The notes under the pieces: model-generated | Told to the model about the DNA's origin: nothing | Seen by the model: the letters and a program-made list of their open reading frames with translations, nothing else | The model's database searches: none | Shown: positions 21,830-36,289 of the stretch, one piece after another | Layout: each line of letters begins with the position of its first letter | Numbering within the stretch: the stretch's first letter is position 1 | Assembly: GCA_018873245.2 (NCBI GenBank) | Contig: JAEMBT020000006.1 | Coordinates: 11,349,855 to 11,413,854, forward strand | Origin: Archegozetes longisetosus | Taxonomy: Eukaryota; Arthropoda; Arachnida; Sarcoptiformes; Trhypochthoniidae | DNA: 64,000 nt | Reading direction: 5' to 3' | Made by a program: the position numbers and the translations under genes

Positions 21830-23062
21830 TATTTATTCAAATGTGAAAAACTCTAGCATTTTAATTAAGCACAAAGTCAGTATAGGAGCTTTCAATATAG
21901 ATAACTATTCAAATTGTTAATGTTAAAAATAGAACTAAATAATTCAGTTAATCAATACAACATCAAATATTTATTTAAGCATAGTTTTTTGCATGAATGA
22001 ATTCAACACTGACTCGAGTGCTTCCAAACATAATAATTATAATTTAAATTAAAGTAAAACTAAAGTTAATGTTTGGGCAAATGAATGCAAAAACTGCATA
22101 ATTCAAGAAAGGAGAAAACTTAAAATTGTTAACTTTTCTAAAAGTAATTCAATATGTTTTTATGTATTTTTGATAAATTTTTATATATTCAAAAAACCTC
22201 TCATCTTTATTTTTGGTATATATAAAACATCTCCAACCTGGCGCTTGAATTAACCTTTCAATTATCAAGTAATTCCATTAGATGTAGAAAGTTTCAAGAA
22301 AATATCTCTTGTCTTTTGACTTATAGCTTCACATATACTTTCTAATTTATCACTTTATCTTTTGAAGAATAGTACTAATAAACTGATTCAATTACCTTAT
22401 TGACAATTCTTTCTCTTGCTTTTCAAACAATTGTTTTTTCAAAGTGACTTCAGAGTGACAGAGGGTTTAAGACCGCCAGACTTTAGAATAAAATCAGGAT
22501 AAAACGAACGTGTAACTGGGGTAACAAGAGCCTAGGGAACCTTAGGACTTTAAGAACCAAAGTGGCACCATAAGGCTCTAAGATCCAATATATACTCATT
22601 CAAACTGACTTACTGAGTAGAGTCATGTGATCCCTTTGCGAAGGGATCTAGTCCAGTATTCTAAGGTCACGCTCAAATTTCTATTTTAAGTTAAATTCAG
22701 CATAAAATAATATTTTTCCCTTTATCATTAACTCTGTTGGAACCTTTTGAAAAGTTGATTTCAACATTTTTCTTTATAAATTTAAGTAAAACTGTCAATC
22801 ATGATAGACATTTTTCTCAGACCTTAATTCTTGTTTTATTGAAAAAATTTAAGAAAATTTCTATAATTACAGAATAAGTCGTCAAATAGTGCTTCGAGTC
22901 TATATTATTTAAAATTTATTATATGAAACGATAACGAAGTTGACTATAACTAAGTTACGCTTTCGATTTACTAAGACCATGATTGATATTCATTTATATA
23001 TATCAATGTATTAGTTGTGCTAAACATGTATCCTACTAACTAGTAATAAGCTATTACTTGCA
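21830..23062. other. gene-free stretch
   Basis: AT-rich sequence downstream of the minus-strand receptor gene; no exon or repeat seen. Confidence 0.4.
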
Positions 23063-24575
23063 TCAATACTTCTGAATCAATACGAATGAATAGATCACAA
23101 GAGTGCACCACATCTGCAAAACATGAAAATTAAATAATGATCTAATAAATAAATAATAATCATTTCTTTTGCGTTCGCAAGTCAGAGTTAGTTGTATCAG
23201 GTTGTATTCATTCCTAATTATGTCAAATTATTATAAGAGCTAACAAAAAACCTCTATAATTACGTACACAATACATAAACTTCTTATCAATGATGAAGAA
23301 TCCTGAACCACTTATTGAATTAAGTTTTGAATCTTCCGCCAATTCCAGTATGCATTTCCACTATTTAAGAATATATGTTTAAGAGTTTAAACCTAGCTTT
23401 GAGTAAATTTTGAAAAATCTTACACTTTTATAATCCAATTCATTCAAGTGATCGACTGGTACTGTCTTTAAAATTTCTAATGAATTCTTAGCTTCACTTC
23501 TGACACCATTAGCAACGATAGAAGTCATGCAAAGGCAAACTAAGCAAATAATTGCATTATAGATTTGCATGGCATCCAATTCTTCAATCGGATCCATATA
23601 ACCAAAGAGATCAATAGTAATAAAAATTCCTCCGAAAACGCTTATTAAATTGGCTGAAACAGTTAGTAAAAAGGATGGAGAAATCAAGCAATTAATCTCT
23701 TTGACGAGTCTTTGTAATGCAATGAAAGCGATTCGCATGTCCTCAAAGTTTTCTGCATTCTTCGATTTAATGGCTGTATATGAAGGAGTCGTTTCTATTT
23801 CTCTAGTCAGACGCTTAATTTTGTCGCCAATTGCTCTGAAATAGCCATTAGTAATCAACGATATGTAAATTGTAATCGAGTCAAATGCCTTCGAATGTAT
23901 TGTTCCGATTAATTTAGTTATTAAAACCAAATAAAGGTTTACTTTATTAGGCAGTTGTAAAACACATTGATTTTGTTCAGGACTATAAACTATGCTATAA
24001 ATGATTGGATATACGAATTTTAAATTGAGTAAAGCAATTATGATATTTACGATTGTGATGAGCCATGCGATCAGCAGGAGCCTTTTTCGTAGCTTTGAAT
24101 TTAAATAAATTTTGTGATATAAAGTCATTTCTTGAATGCTTTTATAGAATCGCATAAATTTCTTGCTTTTGAACAGCAGAATCAAGTCGTTGTCGATATT
24201 CTTCACAAACTCAGTGGCCAGCAATATCAAAGCTACGATTTCTGCAGAACGGGACTCAGTTAAGCGAACACTTTTAGTTTTGATGTTTTCGAAGCTGTAA
24301 TTTATAACCAATCCGGGAAAGTGTAAAAGAAGAAAAATTGTGACGAATGTTAGACTGAAAATTACGGTTAGAAACCTGAAGCCAGTCTTGCGTTTTCCAT
24401 AATATGGCAAACCTGATAATTGATGGAAGATAGATATTATCGAAAAGATTTCGTTTTTATCTTCTGGCAGAATAGCTTGAGGTGTCACATGATTATTTGG
24501 AGATTTAATACTAAGATATCTGCTTCTAGACAGACTTTCGCCAATAGATGAAGATATTTTGTTTGAAGGTAGCAT
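23063..24575 (-). CDS. gustatory-like seven-transmembrane chemoreceptor, gene 1
   Basis: Three exons: 24575-23424, 23360-23268 and 23113-23063, all phase-0 joins, 431 residues. The start ATG (MLPSNK) was chosen because it fits the length of the paralogue; a longer open frame upstream lacks an in-frame ATG. About seven hydrophobic segments are visible (for example FLTVIFSLTFVTIFLLL; LLLIAWLITIVNIIIALL; LLTVSANLISVFGGIFITI). Gustatory-receptor hallmarks are the GLPYY motif before the first membrane segment, the conserved HSKAFD block, the SGSGFFIIDKKF exon and the short last exon ending SFVLIQKY, equivalent to the TYxxxxxQF end of insect receptors. It is expected to be a plasma-membrane ligand-gated receptor in sensory cells. 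Ligand unknown. It lies head to head with gene 2. Confidence 0.85.
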
Positions 24576-25961
24576 CTCATAAACTCTAAAATCTTGTGAC
24601 TTATTTGACTGACAACTTATGCAATTCTCACTCAGGAATATGTTCGCAAAAAAGCAAAAACTTAGACAGATGTTTATCTTTAATTGAACAAACCTTCCAT
24701 TAATCAATAAAAAATTATTAGCAACATCATAACGGACTTTATTAAATGGCTAGACTTAGCTGTTGGCATTTTCGTTAAGAATCTTTTATAAGGCACTTAA
24801 CTCATACCTTCTATAATTTACAACTCATAACCAATATAGTGTGATTATTATAAAAATAGGTCATCTAATAAGTTGACGAACTTATTAGATATTTATCATT
24901 AATGTTTCTGTCAATTAGCACTAATTACACTTAACTAAGTTTTTGGTACTAAAAACAATTTTCATGCAACAACGCCACAACATCAACATTCGAAATCAAA
25001 AACTTAATTTGGTCATTCAATACTTATTTGTGTGCAAAGATTGCTAAATATTTGGCTTAGATTTTATTAACCACTCAGTAGAAATATCAGATAAACTTGA
25101 ATGTTGAATTTGATTTCAACTGCAATAAATTTATTAGAAAATACTATATGGAACAACTCTTAGAAGTAGAGATAGGGCTAAGTACTAGATTATTAAGATG
25201 TGATTTATTTAAGATGTTAGGTTTGGTGTATTTGATTATGTATTTTGCAACTCAAACTAGTACTATCGATCAAATAGTTGTGTCAAATTTTGCGCTAAAA
25301 AATAGGGATCATATTTTAAAACTTGTGTTTCAATGTAAACTCGAAGCAATGAATGCATTATAAAAGTTCAGTTCTTAAAAAGTTTAATAACAAATGTCAT
25401 ATCGCAAAACAACATTAAATTTTTGACTGGATTTTCTTAGTATTCCCTGAGATCTATGCGTAAAAAATGGCGAGAAAATGCATAATTTGACACATAATTA
25501 CACGACTGATAGTACCTCATTTCAATAAACACTTAATCAAATATTCAGTCTATTCTTAGAAAAATAATTTTCTATTTTGTAAGCCGGATAAAAACAAAAT
25601 CATTTTACTGTTTATTCAAGGAAAACGATCAATAAAACAAGGATAAAAAGCTTTCAGAAATCAGTCAATATTTAGTATCGATTGCTTAGAAATTAGAAAC
25701 ACATTTCACCTATAGTTAAGTTGTTGCATTCACAGCAATTCGTAATAAAAATTTCAAGTTTATTACAAGACTATTTTCACTCGTTATACTCAAACAATTG
25801 TGCATAAAATTAATATTTTTCGTGCTTAATGGTGGATATCAAGCTTAAACTTAAGTTTTTGATGAAATCAACACATTTCCCAAATACAACCCTTCTATTC
25901 AGCGAAAGAAAATTTATCTTTAATCCAAAAATATAGTTGACAATTGATTGCTTTGAAGATA
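24576..25961. promoter_or_regulatory. shared upstream region of the two receptor genes
   Basis: About 1.4 kb of AT-rich DNA between divergent starts, presumably holding both promoters. No TATA box or repeat was singled out. An 88-codon open frame at 25097 resembles nothing. Confidence 0.35.
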
Positions 25962-28372
25962 ATGATCAACTCGTATAATACACAGCTTTTCCGTAGACAA
26001 CAAAATTTACCAGAATTTAATCGCTCTTCACGATTAGATCAACGAAATTCAAGATTTTCAAACCGTTCATCAATTCCTAAAAATTCAGAAACCAATATTG
26101 TCAGCATTGATGGCTTCAATGTAATTTGTCTTTTTCATCAAATCGTTGGTTTGCCATATTATAGCTTGAGACCTTCTTCTAACATTTTTCGCAACCTTAT
26201 TGGAATTGCATTCAGTCTTTCTTTTATCACTATATTTATAAGTAAGTCAAAAGAACTTATTTAAGAATTATGAACAGTTTTATAACAGTCAGATTCCGAA
26301 TATGATAACAAGATTTTGGTGCACAAGATTTGAGTTACCATAATTGGGGTCGGGCTGTAGTGTTAAAAAAATTGAATTTCTCATTTTGAAAATACAATTA
26401 ATCGACAGCCTCGTTAGTACCGTGTATTTTAATATGTGATAAAGAAGATAAGACGCGATATAAGAGTGATAGACTGAATAAATCGCGTTCGGCAGCTATT
26501 GTTGAAATTTTATTGACTTGCCTCGAAGCCTATCACACTATTGATAACGATTTCGGCCTAATTTATGCTCGTAAGGAGTTCCAAAGGTTTTATAGAGTAT
26601 TACACAATATTGTTTTTACGCATCGATTAGTCTTAAATGTCAAACTAAGACGTAAATTACTATTCACTGCTTGGGTTCTCGTAATACTAAATATATTTTA
26701 TGCAACCATCCAAATGTTACTTCTATTCCCTATTGTGAATGAAGAGATAAACGAGCAGACCGATTATCAAGATGTTTATATTAAACTTCCCAAAGAAGGG
26801 GCTCTTTGTATTACATTAATCATTAGAGCTATCGGTTCTATACATTCGAAAGCATTTGACACTTTAATAATATATATTTCACTACTGCTTACATATTATA
26901 TGCAAACTTTTGGACAAATTGTCAAACAATTTTGTGATACCGTTGAAAACTCAGAATATATGATATCTCATCGTAATAATCATCGCTCATTTGACGATTT
27001 AAAACAAGCGTTTCTTGCATTACAAGATTTGGTGACAGAAGCTAATTCTTGTTTATCACCTTGTATCTTGTTGACCACTGGATGTAATATAATCGCAGTT
27101 ATGGGCGGAATATTTATCGCAATTGATGTATTTGGCCAAAGGGCTAAATTAGAAGAAGAAGATGCGTTTGATATGTTCAATGCTGTCGCGTGTTCAGTAT
27201 CTCTCTTTATCTGGTATTCGATTTTATGTTATCAAAATAACAAGTGACAAAAAGTTATTTTTTATTTTTAGCGGAATATTTGCTGACGACGTTGTAAAAC
27301 AGGCAAAAATAGCTTTACGTCAACTCCAAAGAATTAGGTTTCATAAAATCGATGACAAAGATTTTAAAAGTGTATGAATTGTTATAAATGATAGAATAAT
27401 TAGAATTTGCTCAATATATTTGGCTGCAAAAGCATATTTTCTTTTAATGATGGCATTAACTCATTAATGTTTAGATCAAACTATTAACCGACTTAATCGA
27501 CGAGACAAAACTTGCAGCATTGGACGGCACTGGATTTTTCCAGCTTGACAAAAAGTTTTTATATCGTGTAAGTTAAAAATTGTTTATTCATGTAATTAGT
27601 TATATCGTTTTAAATCCCATCTAAATGATTACAACAATTTATTTGAACCTTAAGAATCTCTTTATTTAGTTTTTTAAATCAAGAACCTTTCAAATAAGCA
27701 TTTGATTTGTAGAATAAATTTAATTAGAAATTTGATCACTTGCACTTAAGTATTTGATAGATCGATTGATAAATTGCATTCATAACCGAATGGTAGCACC
27801 ACATCCTTTTAATAGATGCTATGGTTTTAGATTCGATTATAAGAATGACTCTCTCGGAATTTATGGCTAAACTATGTTCAAGATGTCAGTAGATTCAAAT
27901 ACAATATTGTTGAAGCTTTTTTGTAAAAGCCAAAATCAATTCTTCTAAATATGTATTCAAGTCTAAATTTGATTCAATTTAAATATGACTTCACAACTAG
28001 CGGTATATTCCTCCGCAATGTGAACTATTGATAAGCCCTGTGTTAATCCATGATTTGATGCTTAACTTCTATAGATATTCATAAGAATAAGTTTTCAATT
28101 TTAGAACCGAATTTTATTCTTATTAAAAACACATAGTACTTAATTAAAAGTACTTGTACTTCATATTATACCAAATTTAAGCCTTAAATTATATGTTAAG
28201 TCAATACTTAGGCATAAAATCGCGAATTAACACCAGGTACTAATTCTTTCTTTTTTGAACAATCCCAAATTCAACATTTAATTATTGAATATTCATACTT
28301 TTTAATATTTTTTGTCCACAGATCTGGTCCATCATATTTCCGTATGCGATAATATTGAGTCAAAAATATTAA
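25962..28372 (+). CDS. gustatory-like seven-transmembrane chemoreceptor, gene 2
   Basis: Five exons: 25962-26241, 26409-27213, 27272-27371, 27475-27567 and 28322-28372, all phases compatible, 442 residues. Landmarks run parallel to gene 1: GLPYY, SRSAAIVEILL, TIDNDF, GSIHSKAFD, GGIFIAIDVFG, DGTGFFQLDKKFLYR and the last exon ending YAIILSQKY. Introns 3 and 4 match the two introns of gene 1 exactly in place and phase. Introns 1 (phase 1) and 2 (phase 2, 58 bp) are absent from gene 1. Acceptor of intron 1 (ATCGACAG) is pyrimidine-poor, so that junction is the least certain; it is supported by the frame and by alignment to gene 1. Role as for gene 1. Confidence 0.83.
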
Positions 28373-29841
28373 ATTGTGAATGTTGTACTCTAAACTTGGT
28401 TTAAGATTATTTAGAACTTCAACTAGTTGTTATCTAATGTAATTCTTAAATGTGAGAAATAGCTAACGAAAACCTTTTATTTTTTATCAGTCATTTTATG
28501 TTTTAAATCATAAACTACTTGAATGGCAAACTATTCATATAATAGGCTAGAATTGAGAGAATTCATAGTCGATGTAAAGGCATTGATGGATATGCAATAG
28601 GGAAGTCAATATGAACCAATAAGTGCAAAATTGATATTGAAGTGACTGGAGTCCTCATACAATTTCACTAGCTCTGTTTGGTGACTGCCCAGTTCCAATA
28701 GTGAATGATTTCAGTACTCTAACTCCCTTTTAAGTGCCTCAAAGTCAAAAGCTAGTTCCTCAATTCATTTCATTTCAGCAATACCCTGCTAGTTCTCTGA
28801 AGTGTAGAAATTTGCTGAAAGTTTCAAATGGCATTGTTTTCCACCTTTCATTAACCGAGATGCCGATGTAATTTTGCCAAATTGGTACATCAATTATCTT
28901 GTAACTAATGATTGTGGGCGTCTTTCATTTTAGAATACCAAAGCTTAAGACATGTTTATTTTTACGTATTATTAAAAGTTGAATTGAGTTACATGAACGA
29001 AAGTCTGACTACTCGCTTAAGCTTAATAGTATCTTCTTTTAGATAACTCAGAACACAAGAAATAATGCTGTGAATAATATATTATTGAGTCATGGATTTA
29101 ATAAGAGAAAAATGATCCTTACAATAAAAATATTTTTGCAATGCTCGTTACTGTTAGCTTATTATATTTAAAATACTTGAGAGTAGAATTGTCTATTTCA
29201 ATTTGATGAGATTGGCTTAAACTCTGGGATCACAATTGATAAACAAACAATAAAAGCTATACTGAAAACTTGATTTCTATGGTTTTGTTGCAATAGGATA
29301 TACAAACTTTTTGGAACTATAATATTTTTATAGCACGCTTGTGGATAGTTTGCAAAACGAATAAATTGTTGTGACAAAACATAATTTTGCACTTACTTAT
29401 AATCACTGACTTTTTTGTATTATAGATACGAAAGCAATTTGAAGATATCCCTATGAAGTAAATGCAAATGAGCTCAACTCACACTAAAACTTATGATTCA
29501 AGTGTTAGATACCATCGTAATAAGTCAAACGAAGATAAGTTTGCGTAAAATTATATTTTGTAAAAACAAATTATTCATTTTGTGAACTGTCCACAAGTGC
29601 GCCTTAAAATATATTATAGCTTTCAAAAAATTGATGGTCCCTATGGATGGAGAAAAGGCTCCAAAAATGGATACAAATCTTTAGAGAAAAATTGCATACG
29701 ATTTGGGTGACAATTGAATGAGATTTGCTCAATAGTAGAAACTTTTGCCGCTAAAAGATTGCAAATTTAGTGTGAATTTCGGTATAGTTGAACTATGTTT
29801 GTGATTGAGATTTGGTGAATGCGCGGCAGGCGTAGAATGAA

Positions 29842-30085
29842 TGCTGTAATTGGATCTAATACTCTTTTATGATGGATGAGTTGCAGACTAGAAATTGGGA
29901 AGAACTTAAGTAAGCAAAGAAATTGTTTCTCCGCAAAATTGGTTGTGTTTATCCCCAGATGTTTTCTCAATTTTGCCCATAAAGTCGGTTAAATTGCGTC
30001 AACTGTTTTGCGGATAGAGAACTAATGCCACCCAAAATGTCCCAAAGCTGTTGATGCAAAAGAAGTAGCAGCAGGTGTTAAACAT
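29842..30085 (+). repeat. diverged repeat, partner at 55812-56070
   Basis: Shared blocks in the same order are ATTGGA.CTAAT.CTCT, ATGATGGATGA, CCAGATGTTTT and GCAGGTGTTAA..(C)ATGAC.ATAT. Identity is moderate with gaps. Nature unknown. Confidence 0.45.
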
Positions 30086-30618
30086 GACAATATACTTTAG
30101 TTTTGCCAAACTATTATCGCGGATCAGTTTATTGTCACTCCATATATCTGTTGTACATAGCGTTTGAGTCCATTTCTGCCAATAAACTGAAAATGCATTC
30201 ATTTTGTATAGTTGAGAAACTACGCAAAGCAACAATTTTGATATCCTTTCAATTCTAGAAACATACATAAGAATAATATATTTAAAGCAATTGCTAAAGT
30301 TTGCTGCAGTTATTCAATTGTTGTTATTGTTGGTGTCAGTGCAAACACAATATCGATTTCTGGAGCACTAAAAAGAAATGAAGAGAAAGAGTGAGTCAAA
30401 CAGATCCCCACTTCTCTGTAGGGGTTGTTCACTGGATTCAATTGATAAGTCGACAACATGTTTGCTTTATGAATAGGAAGACGATCGCGTTGAGTGACTT
30501 CCATTCAGAGTTCCTTTCTCTAAACGGGACCATTCGATGACAGCGAAACGATGAAGTGTCGCTCTGGAGTAACAGTTTAAAGTATGAGACATTCAGAGGG
30601 AAGGAGGGATAGATTGAG

Positions 30619-30619
<1 letters not shown>

Positions 30620-30693
<74 letters not shown>
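30620..30693. repeat. (GA)n microsatellite, about 37 units
   Basis: Uninterrupted GA tract of about 74 bp. Confidence 0.95.
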
Positions 30694-30696
<3 letters not shown>

Positions 30697-33600
30697 AAGA
30701 TAAGGGGATCAAATGGTATTTGGTGACCACACACATACATACAAGCGCTTCACACTCTTGAAGTCCAGGTGCGTTTTCAATTATTACCAATAAGTAGTTA
30801 TGTATATACAGTGCATATGAGAATTGGAATGTATAGCATGTCATAGTATGATATTTATCGATATGGCAAACAACATATCAATAAGAAAGGGATACATTTG
30901 GTTGAATATGTTTATCGTGTTTACTTTTGGCCACAGTTACAGCATTACAGCATTGATTACATAGAAACAGCTGGTTTCAGACGAAATCCCAAGTGATCGA
31001 TCAGTCACTAGCAATGACTGCAAGGCTCGCGGGACACAACTATATGTGATAAGTTCGCGGTAACATTTGTTTTTGCCGAATCCTCCTCTGCTATTGCATA
31101 GCCATTCTTGGCTTCCACTGACTTACTCCTTCCCATAAACTGAGAGTCAACTGAACTTTTAGTTGTAAGTTGACTGCGGTTTTTACTATAACAATCATCA
31201 TGTTTTCTCTATTGTTATGCAAATGATTAGTTACTCGATTTGATACTCTACCAAATATAATATATATCAAGCCTATGAAAACCATTTGCCATAACGTGGT
31301 TTTGGTGCAGATGGCCTTAAACTGCGAGCCATTTAGCAGTTGAGTCAAGACCGGCGAAGTGGCGAAGTAGGGGTTTCGCGGCCAATAATTGTCTGCTAAT
31401 TACATGGTTGAGGGGTTGCGCACACTATAACAAAACTAACTGTTGACCAATTCATCACATTATATTTATTACAATATAAACGGGCAATCACTCTCTCGCT
31501 CTCTTCTTCTATTCAATATCCGATTACTTACTTTTCGCCAGTACTGCCTTCACACAAAACAAATTATGAACAATTACGCAAAAAAATAAGTCGTTGACGC
31601 ATAATTTCATAGATCGTCTCTAATGTGCCACTTATGCAATCGCATCCGTGGCTAATATTTCTAAATTCAGTATCAGTTATGCCAATCCTTTTTGCTGTTG
31701 ATTTGAGGCTACAGTCACGCAATTTATTACGAGCCCTCGAAAAATATTTTGCTCAAGTACTCAATGCATTCGAGTCCACTTAAATATATATAACCGCTAT
31801 ATTCTCTATTCATGCATACCAAATGCGTAATGCATATGGAAATGCTCTTTTCAAGTAAAAAATTTTGCATATATACAATCTTTTAGGTTTTAGCAGAAGA
31901 AAGGCTTGTGAATCTGTTTTGTTTACCCTTTTCTTTCTCTTTACCCCAACAGCTTCATTGATGCATCAAAAAGAGATGTAATGCATAGTTATCTGAAGCA
32001 AACTTTTATCTCATTCTCTGTTTTGCCGATTTTTATATAATACATATTAGCGAAAAGGGCAAAAATCTCAATCTGCAATTCACAGACACAACACTCACCG
32101 CAAAGAATGATATATTTGAGAGTTATGTTAATAATATGCAAATGCGAGTGTCAAACAAAACCAATAAATGTTACAATATTAAAGCTGATCCCCTATTGTT
32201 AGCCTAACTTCACAGCATTGTTGTGTGTCATCGACGAAACTTTTTTGAGACAAAAGAATGCGTTCGTTTTTTCTAATCTCTGAAAACTCTCAATTTTAAA
32301 TTGTCATTTCAAGATGCGCCACTTTTTCTGCATCGAAGAATATTTTAACGTTCAGCATCTCATCTTTGTTTCTCACTACATATGCAGATGACATCGAAAA
32401 AAGAGAGCTGTCATCAGTTTAAAAGTTTTTTTTAAAGAAACTTTTACACCATTTACAAAGTAGGCACCAATCATCGACAAAACAACTTTAAACAGAATTG
32501 CTTACAATATTGACTATTATGCTTACAATACTTTTTGTTTTATTTACTTTTTATGACTTTGTATTATCCCCTCAAAAAAACGTTAATAGACACATACTTG
32601 CCACTCGACTAACCCTTCGCTCGCGTGTAAAACACAATATATTCTCTATGCTTAAACATCACTCGACTTTGATAGAGACATACTCTTCAACTAACTTGTA
32701 AGTAACATATTCTCATTTTTTCTAGTCATCCCCTCACTCTCTACTACTTCTGTTGCAACAGTAAGCAAAGTAGATAATCAGTTCAAACTCTTTAACTGGA
32801 AAGCTGAGCATTAACGCAGACCGTTCTGTTACAGTCTGTTCTCTATATTAGACTAATTCAGAAACAGACTTTAGCAGATAATTGTTTTCATTTAAGCGTA
32901 GGTTTTCAATTACAACTGCTTTTTCTACTTTAATCGAGCCCTTCCAGACTGTTCCGTAAAAAAGGTATATTTAATTAAAATGTTTGTTACAATAAATTAC
33001 TGTAAGCGATATCACAAGATTGGAGTTCAATCAATGCTATCTTTAAGCTTCTAGGGCTAGCTGTATACTTCAATCAATATGACGGTGATTTAGAACAGTA
33101 ACAAAATTTGGAGTGTTTGGTCAACATAATCAGTTACACTCGATATTAGTGACAAGTCAAGCTCTTGTCAAAAGTTCATGTCTTACAAATTATCTGATTG
33201 CCAGTTGAAACACTAAATGTATTGGTTTGCTTCAATTAAAAAAGTAATCAAATTCGTTAAATGTCACACAATATAACGCAATAAAAAACACATTGATAGA
33301 TAGGTTGATTTTAAATCTTAAACTATCTGTGTTTGTTGAGCAAATAAGTTTGGTTTTACTATTAAAAGTATAGGAGACCATAGAGTAGTGACTGAGTATC
33401 AGCCTTTAGAGCAGTTAATGTTAATAAGTAAACTTATTCTGGCTGAGCGCTTAATAATGAGTTGGCTTTACCGAAAACACTATAACTAGAGGAGAACTCA
33501 ATTTACAGCGAGAGGCTTTCAATATGACTAACTTTGCGGTTTCATATAAGTTATATATACATATATAAACCAATATATATTGTCAGTTGTGTTTTTTACG

Positions 33601-35467
33601 AGTGAGAAATTGAATTTTTGGCGCAAACCAAAGCGTGTTTCATTTTCACACTTTATAAAGCTCTAAAGTGCAATCTGTCGCACTCTCACAAGTAAAGATT
33701 GCGAATTTTGGTCAAATTGTTTATAACATTAGATCGAGCGAGTGCTTACAGAGTGCCTACTTTGAGAGAGTTAGGTATAAGAGCCAACATATTCAACTGC
33801 AATAAGAGACTGCCTCATTAATTTTTAAACAACAAGCGCCTAATTTATGCACCCATTCAAATAATATTTTTGATCTAGAAATCCAATAAAATTGAACACT
33901 TCTGTCAAATCGAATCTATAATAAACATATTTTTGTAATGTATCGCTCGCTTATTCACTATAATGTTCCGTAAAATTGTTTTCATTAATAATTTCTAATA
34001 CCATTTAATTTTACTCAGTTCTAGAATATCTCAAATAAACTTCAAAACTGAATGCATTGAATTCGTTTAATTAGAAATTATTGAGTTGAAGAATAGCAAT
34101 AATAAAGATATTTTTTTAACAAACACTAGTACGGAATAATCTGTCAGATAAATTCACATCTGAGTCCTAACGGGTGACAGTAACATATAGCTCGTCAGTT
34201 CGATCTGCAAATTATAAGCCTTTTGTATTGTGGATATTCTGTCAGTTGATAATCAAGATAAATAGTCGTACAAATCCACATCTGGATTGCCTTTAATCGC
34301 TTTGAGGTAGAACGTAATCTAAACATGGAGATAAACCCCCACTTTAATGGTACAATTTAAGACTTATAGTCAAATTTGCATAACTTTATCTATGATTCAA
34401 CTTATCTTGAAATAAGAAAAAGTGAATCATCTCCGATGAAAGCTTTAGCATAAGATAGACTCAGGTTTAAAAAAATGCGCAGCTTTTAAGAAGTCTTGAC
34501 ATAAACTTTGATAATCAACTGTTGAAAACGCGAACTTGAAAACTGAGTTGAGAGCAACAAAATCAAACCTATTGTTATGGTAATAGGTTTTTAGAAAATA
34601 GTCCGAACATGTATCAGAAAGGACTGAATTGAATACTTAAAATTAGATGCCAGTCGACGGAATAAAAGTCTTGTCGACTGCCATAATAAATTGTAGTGTT
34701 GGGTCACTTGCTCGACAAATTCAAAATACGGACCACTAAAGAGTGAGCTTCCTTATAATTGTTAAGTAATTACATGCCTCAGAGACTCCACGGGAGAGTC
34801 AAGTTGAGCACAAAATCAAGTTTTTACCAAACCTATACGTTTGGACAAGCGTTCGGGGCTTTTATCAGTTCCAGGTTTCAATATGACAAACAACTAGTCA
34901 TCAGATGACTTATGTGAGACTCATTCAGTTTTTATAATAGTTTTGTGGCTTTGATTCTCTCCCCTTAAACTTGAATTTCAATTGTTAGAAACAATCGGTT
35001 CGAGGACTCGAATCCTATGAAAGCAAGTTGGATTTTCGAGCTGTTATTCAGCCATAACTATCACAGAGAATACCACCGTTTGATTGTAGTACTCGAAAAA
35101 TGGCTTTAAATCGACCAAAAACTTCATCAAAAAATTAATGTCTTATTGGGTGGGTTTGAATCAAATGTAACTTTGATAAACTAACATGTACTGGTGATAA
35201 AAGCCGATGTCTATTATTCTAATAATTGTAAGGAGAATATCATTGAAATAAGCTTACACAATAACTAAATTCTTGCTCATTAAGTGAAAAACTTAAAGTT
35301 ATTGATAATGCAATATTCAGTGTTATTTTGATCAAAGAGCTCTTATTGAAAAATAAAACTTTGCTTAAATTGTGCTCAAATCTAGTGTTTATGATTGGCT
35401 CGCAATTCTAGTAATCTTAGCATTGAGTATATGATGGAATAGACTTTGCGGCACAACTCGTTCTCCC

Positions 35468-35812
35468 AATCGAATTATTGACATAACTTGTAAATGCTAG
35501 AAATGAGCGAAAAGAGTCGTAATTCTCGTTCGTCATTACTATTTCTTTATCATAGTTTTGAACCTCCATAATAATCCTATTAGTAATTATAAAAGACGAT
35601 GAAGAAAATGTGCAGTCAATGGAAATAAGTGAGAAGTGATTACTTAGCCTGACAGAACATTTGAATAAATGTATAATTTTTCAGTTTTTAGCTGTGATTA
35701 CACGATAACTGAGGACTGCATTCATATAACAGTAACAGGAGATGTCAATTATTGATTTTATGCTTGTAAGAGATAATAATTCTCTGCTTATGACAACGAT
35801 AAGTGCTTTTCC
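35468..35812 (+). repeat. diverged segment duplicated from RNF220 intron 6
   Basis: Matches 52100-52466 in order and orientation: TCGAATTATTGACAT, ATAATCC(T/C)ATTAG(T/C)AATTAT, TGCAGTCAATGGAAAT(A/G)AGTGA and TTATGACAACGATAAGTGCT. The middle differs by insertions. The partner lies in the intron between exons 6 and 7 of the RNF220 gene. Confidence 0.65.
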
Positions 35813-36289
35813 GCATCAATGAAAATCAAGACTTGTTTTTATCGCCAAACTCTCACAAATGATTGTTATGTGTTTTTTAAGGCATTGCTATTATATTTAA
35901 TCAAACATTTTGTGCTCTACTGTTTTGCATAACTTTAGTTTCTCTCTTACATGAAGTAGTAATAAATGAATTTGATTTCTGCTTTTTTTTGTTAATTTCA
36001 TGTAAAACAATTTTCATATCAATATATTTTGAAATAAATTTCTCGTATAAGTTATTTGAGTTGATTGTCGTAAATGTCATCAAACGAAAATAGTAATAAA
36101 GAGATAAAACACAATAATGGGTTCGGCAATTGAAAAATTACTTTTGTCACAATTGGATGTTTAACTTATTATTTAGTTTAGTTGCGATATTTGTTCTCTA
36201 GTTAGTGAACTTACTTTAAATAAATTACAAATCAATAATAATGTTGATGAAGAGATTTTGGAAAAAGTTGAAAAAATGCATGAATCAAA

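Noticed and set aside
25097..25363. 88-codon frame between the receptor genes
   Set aside because: No recognisable receptor motif or splice context.
26980..27180. Minus-strand frame across receptor gene 2
   Set aside because: Antisense shadow of the real exon.
30438..30844. Minus-strand open frames with long S-L runs
   Set aside because: They are only the translation of the (GA)n microsatellite plus flanks; no splice or coding signal.
34990..35020. GGTTCGAGGACTCGAATCC, resembling a tRNA B box
   Set aside because: It is a short inverted repeat; no A box or cloverleaf could be formed around it.
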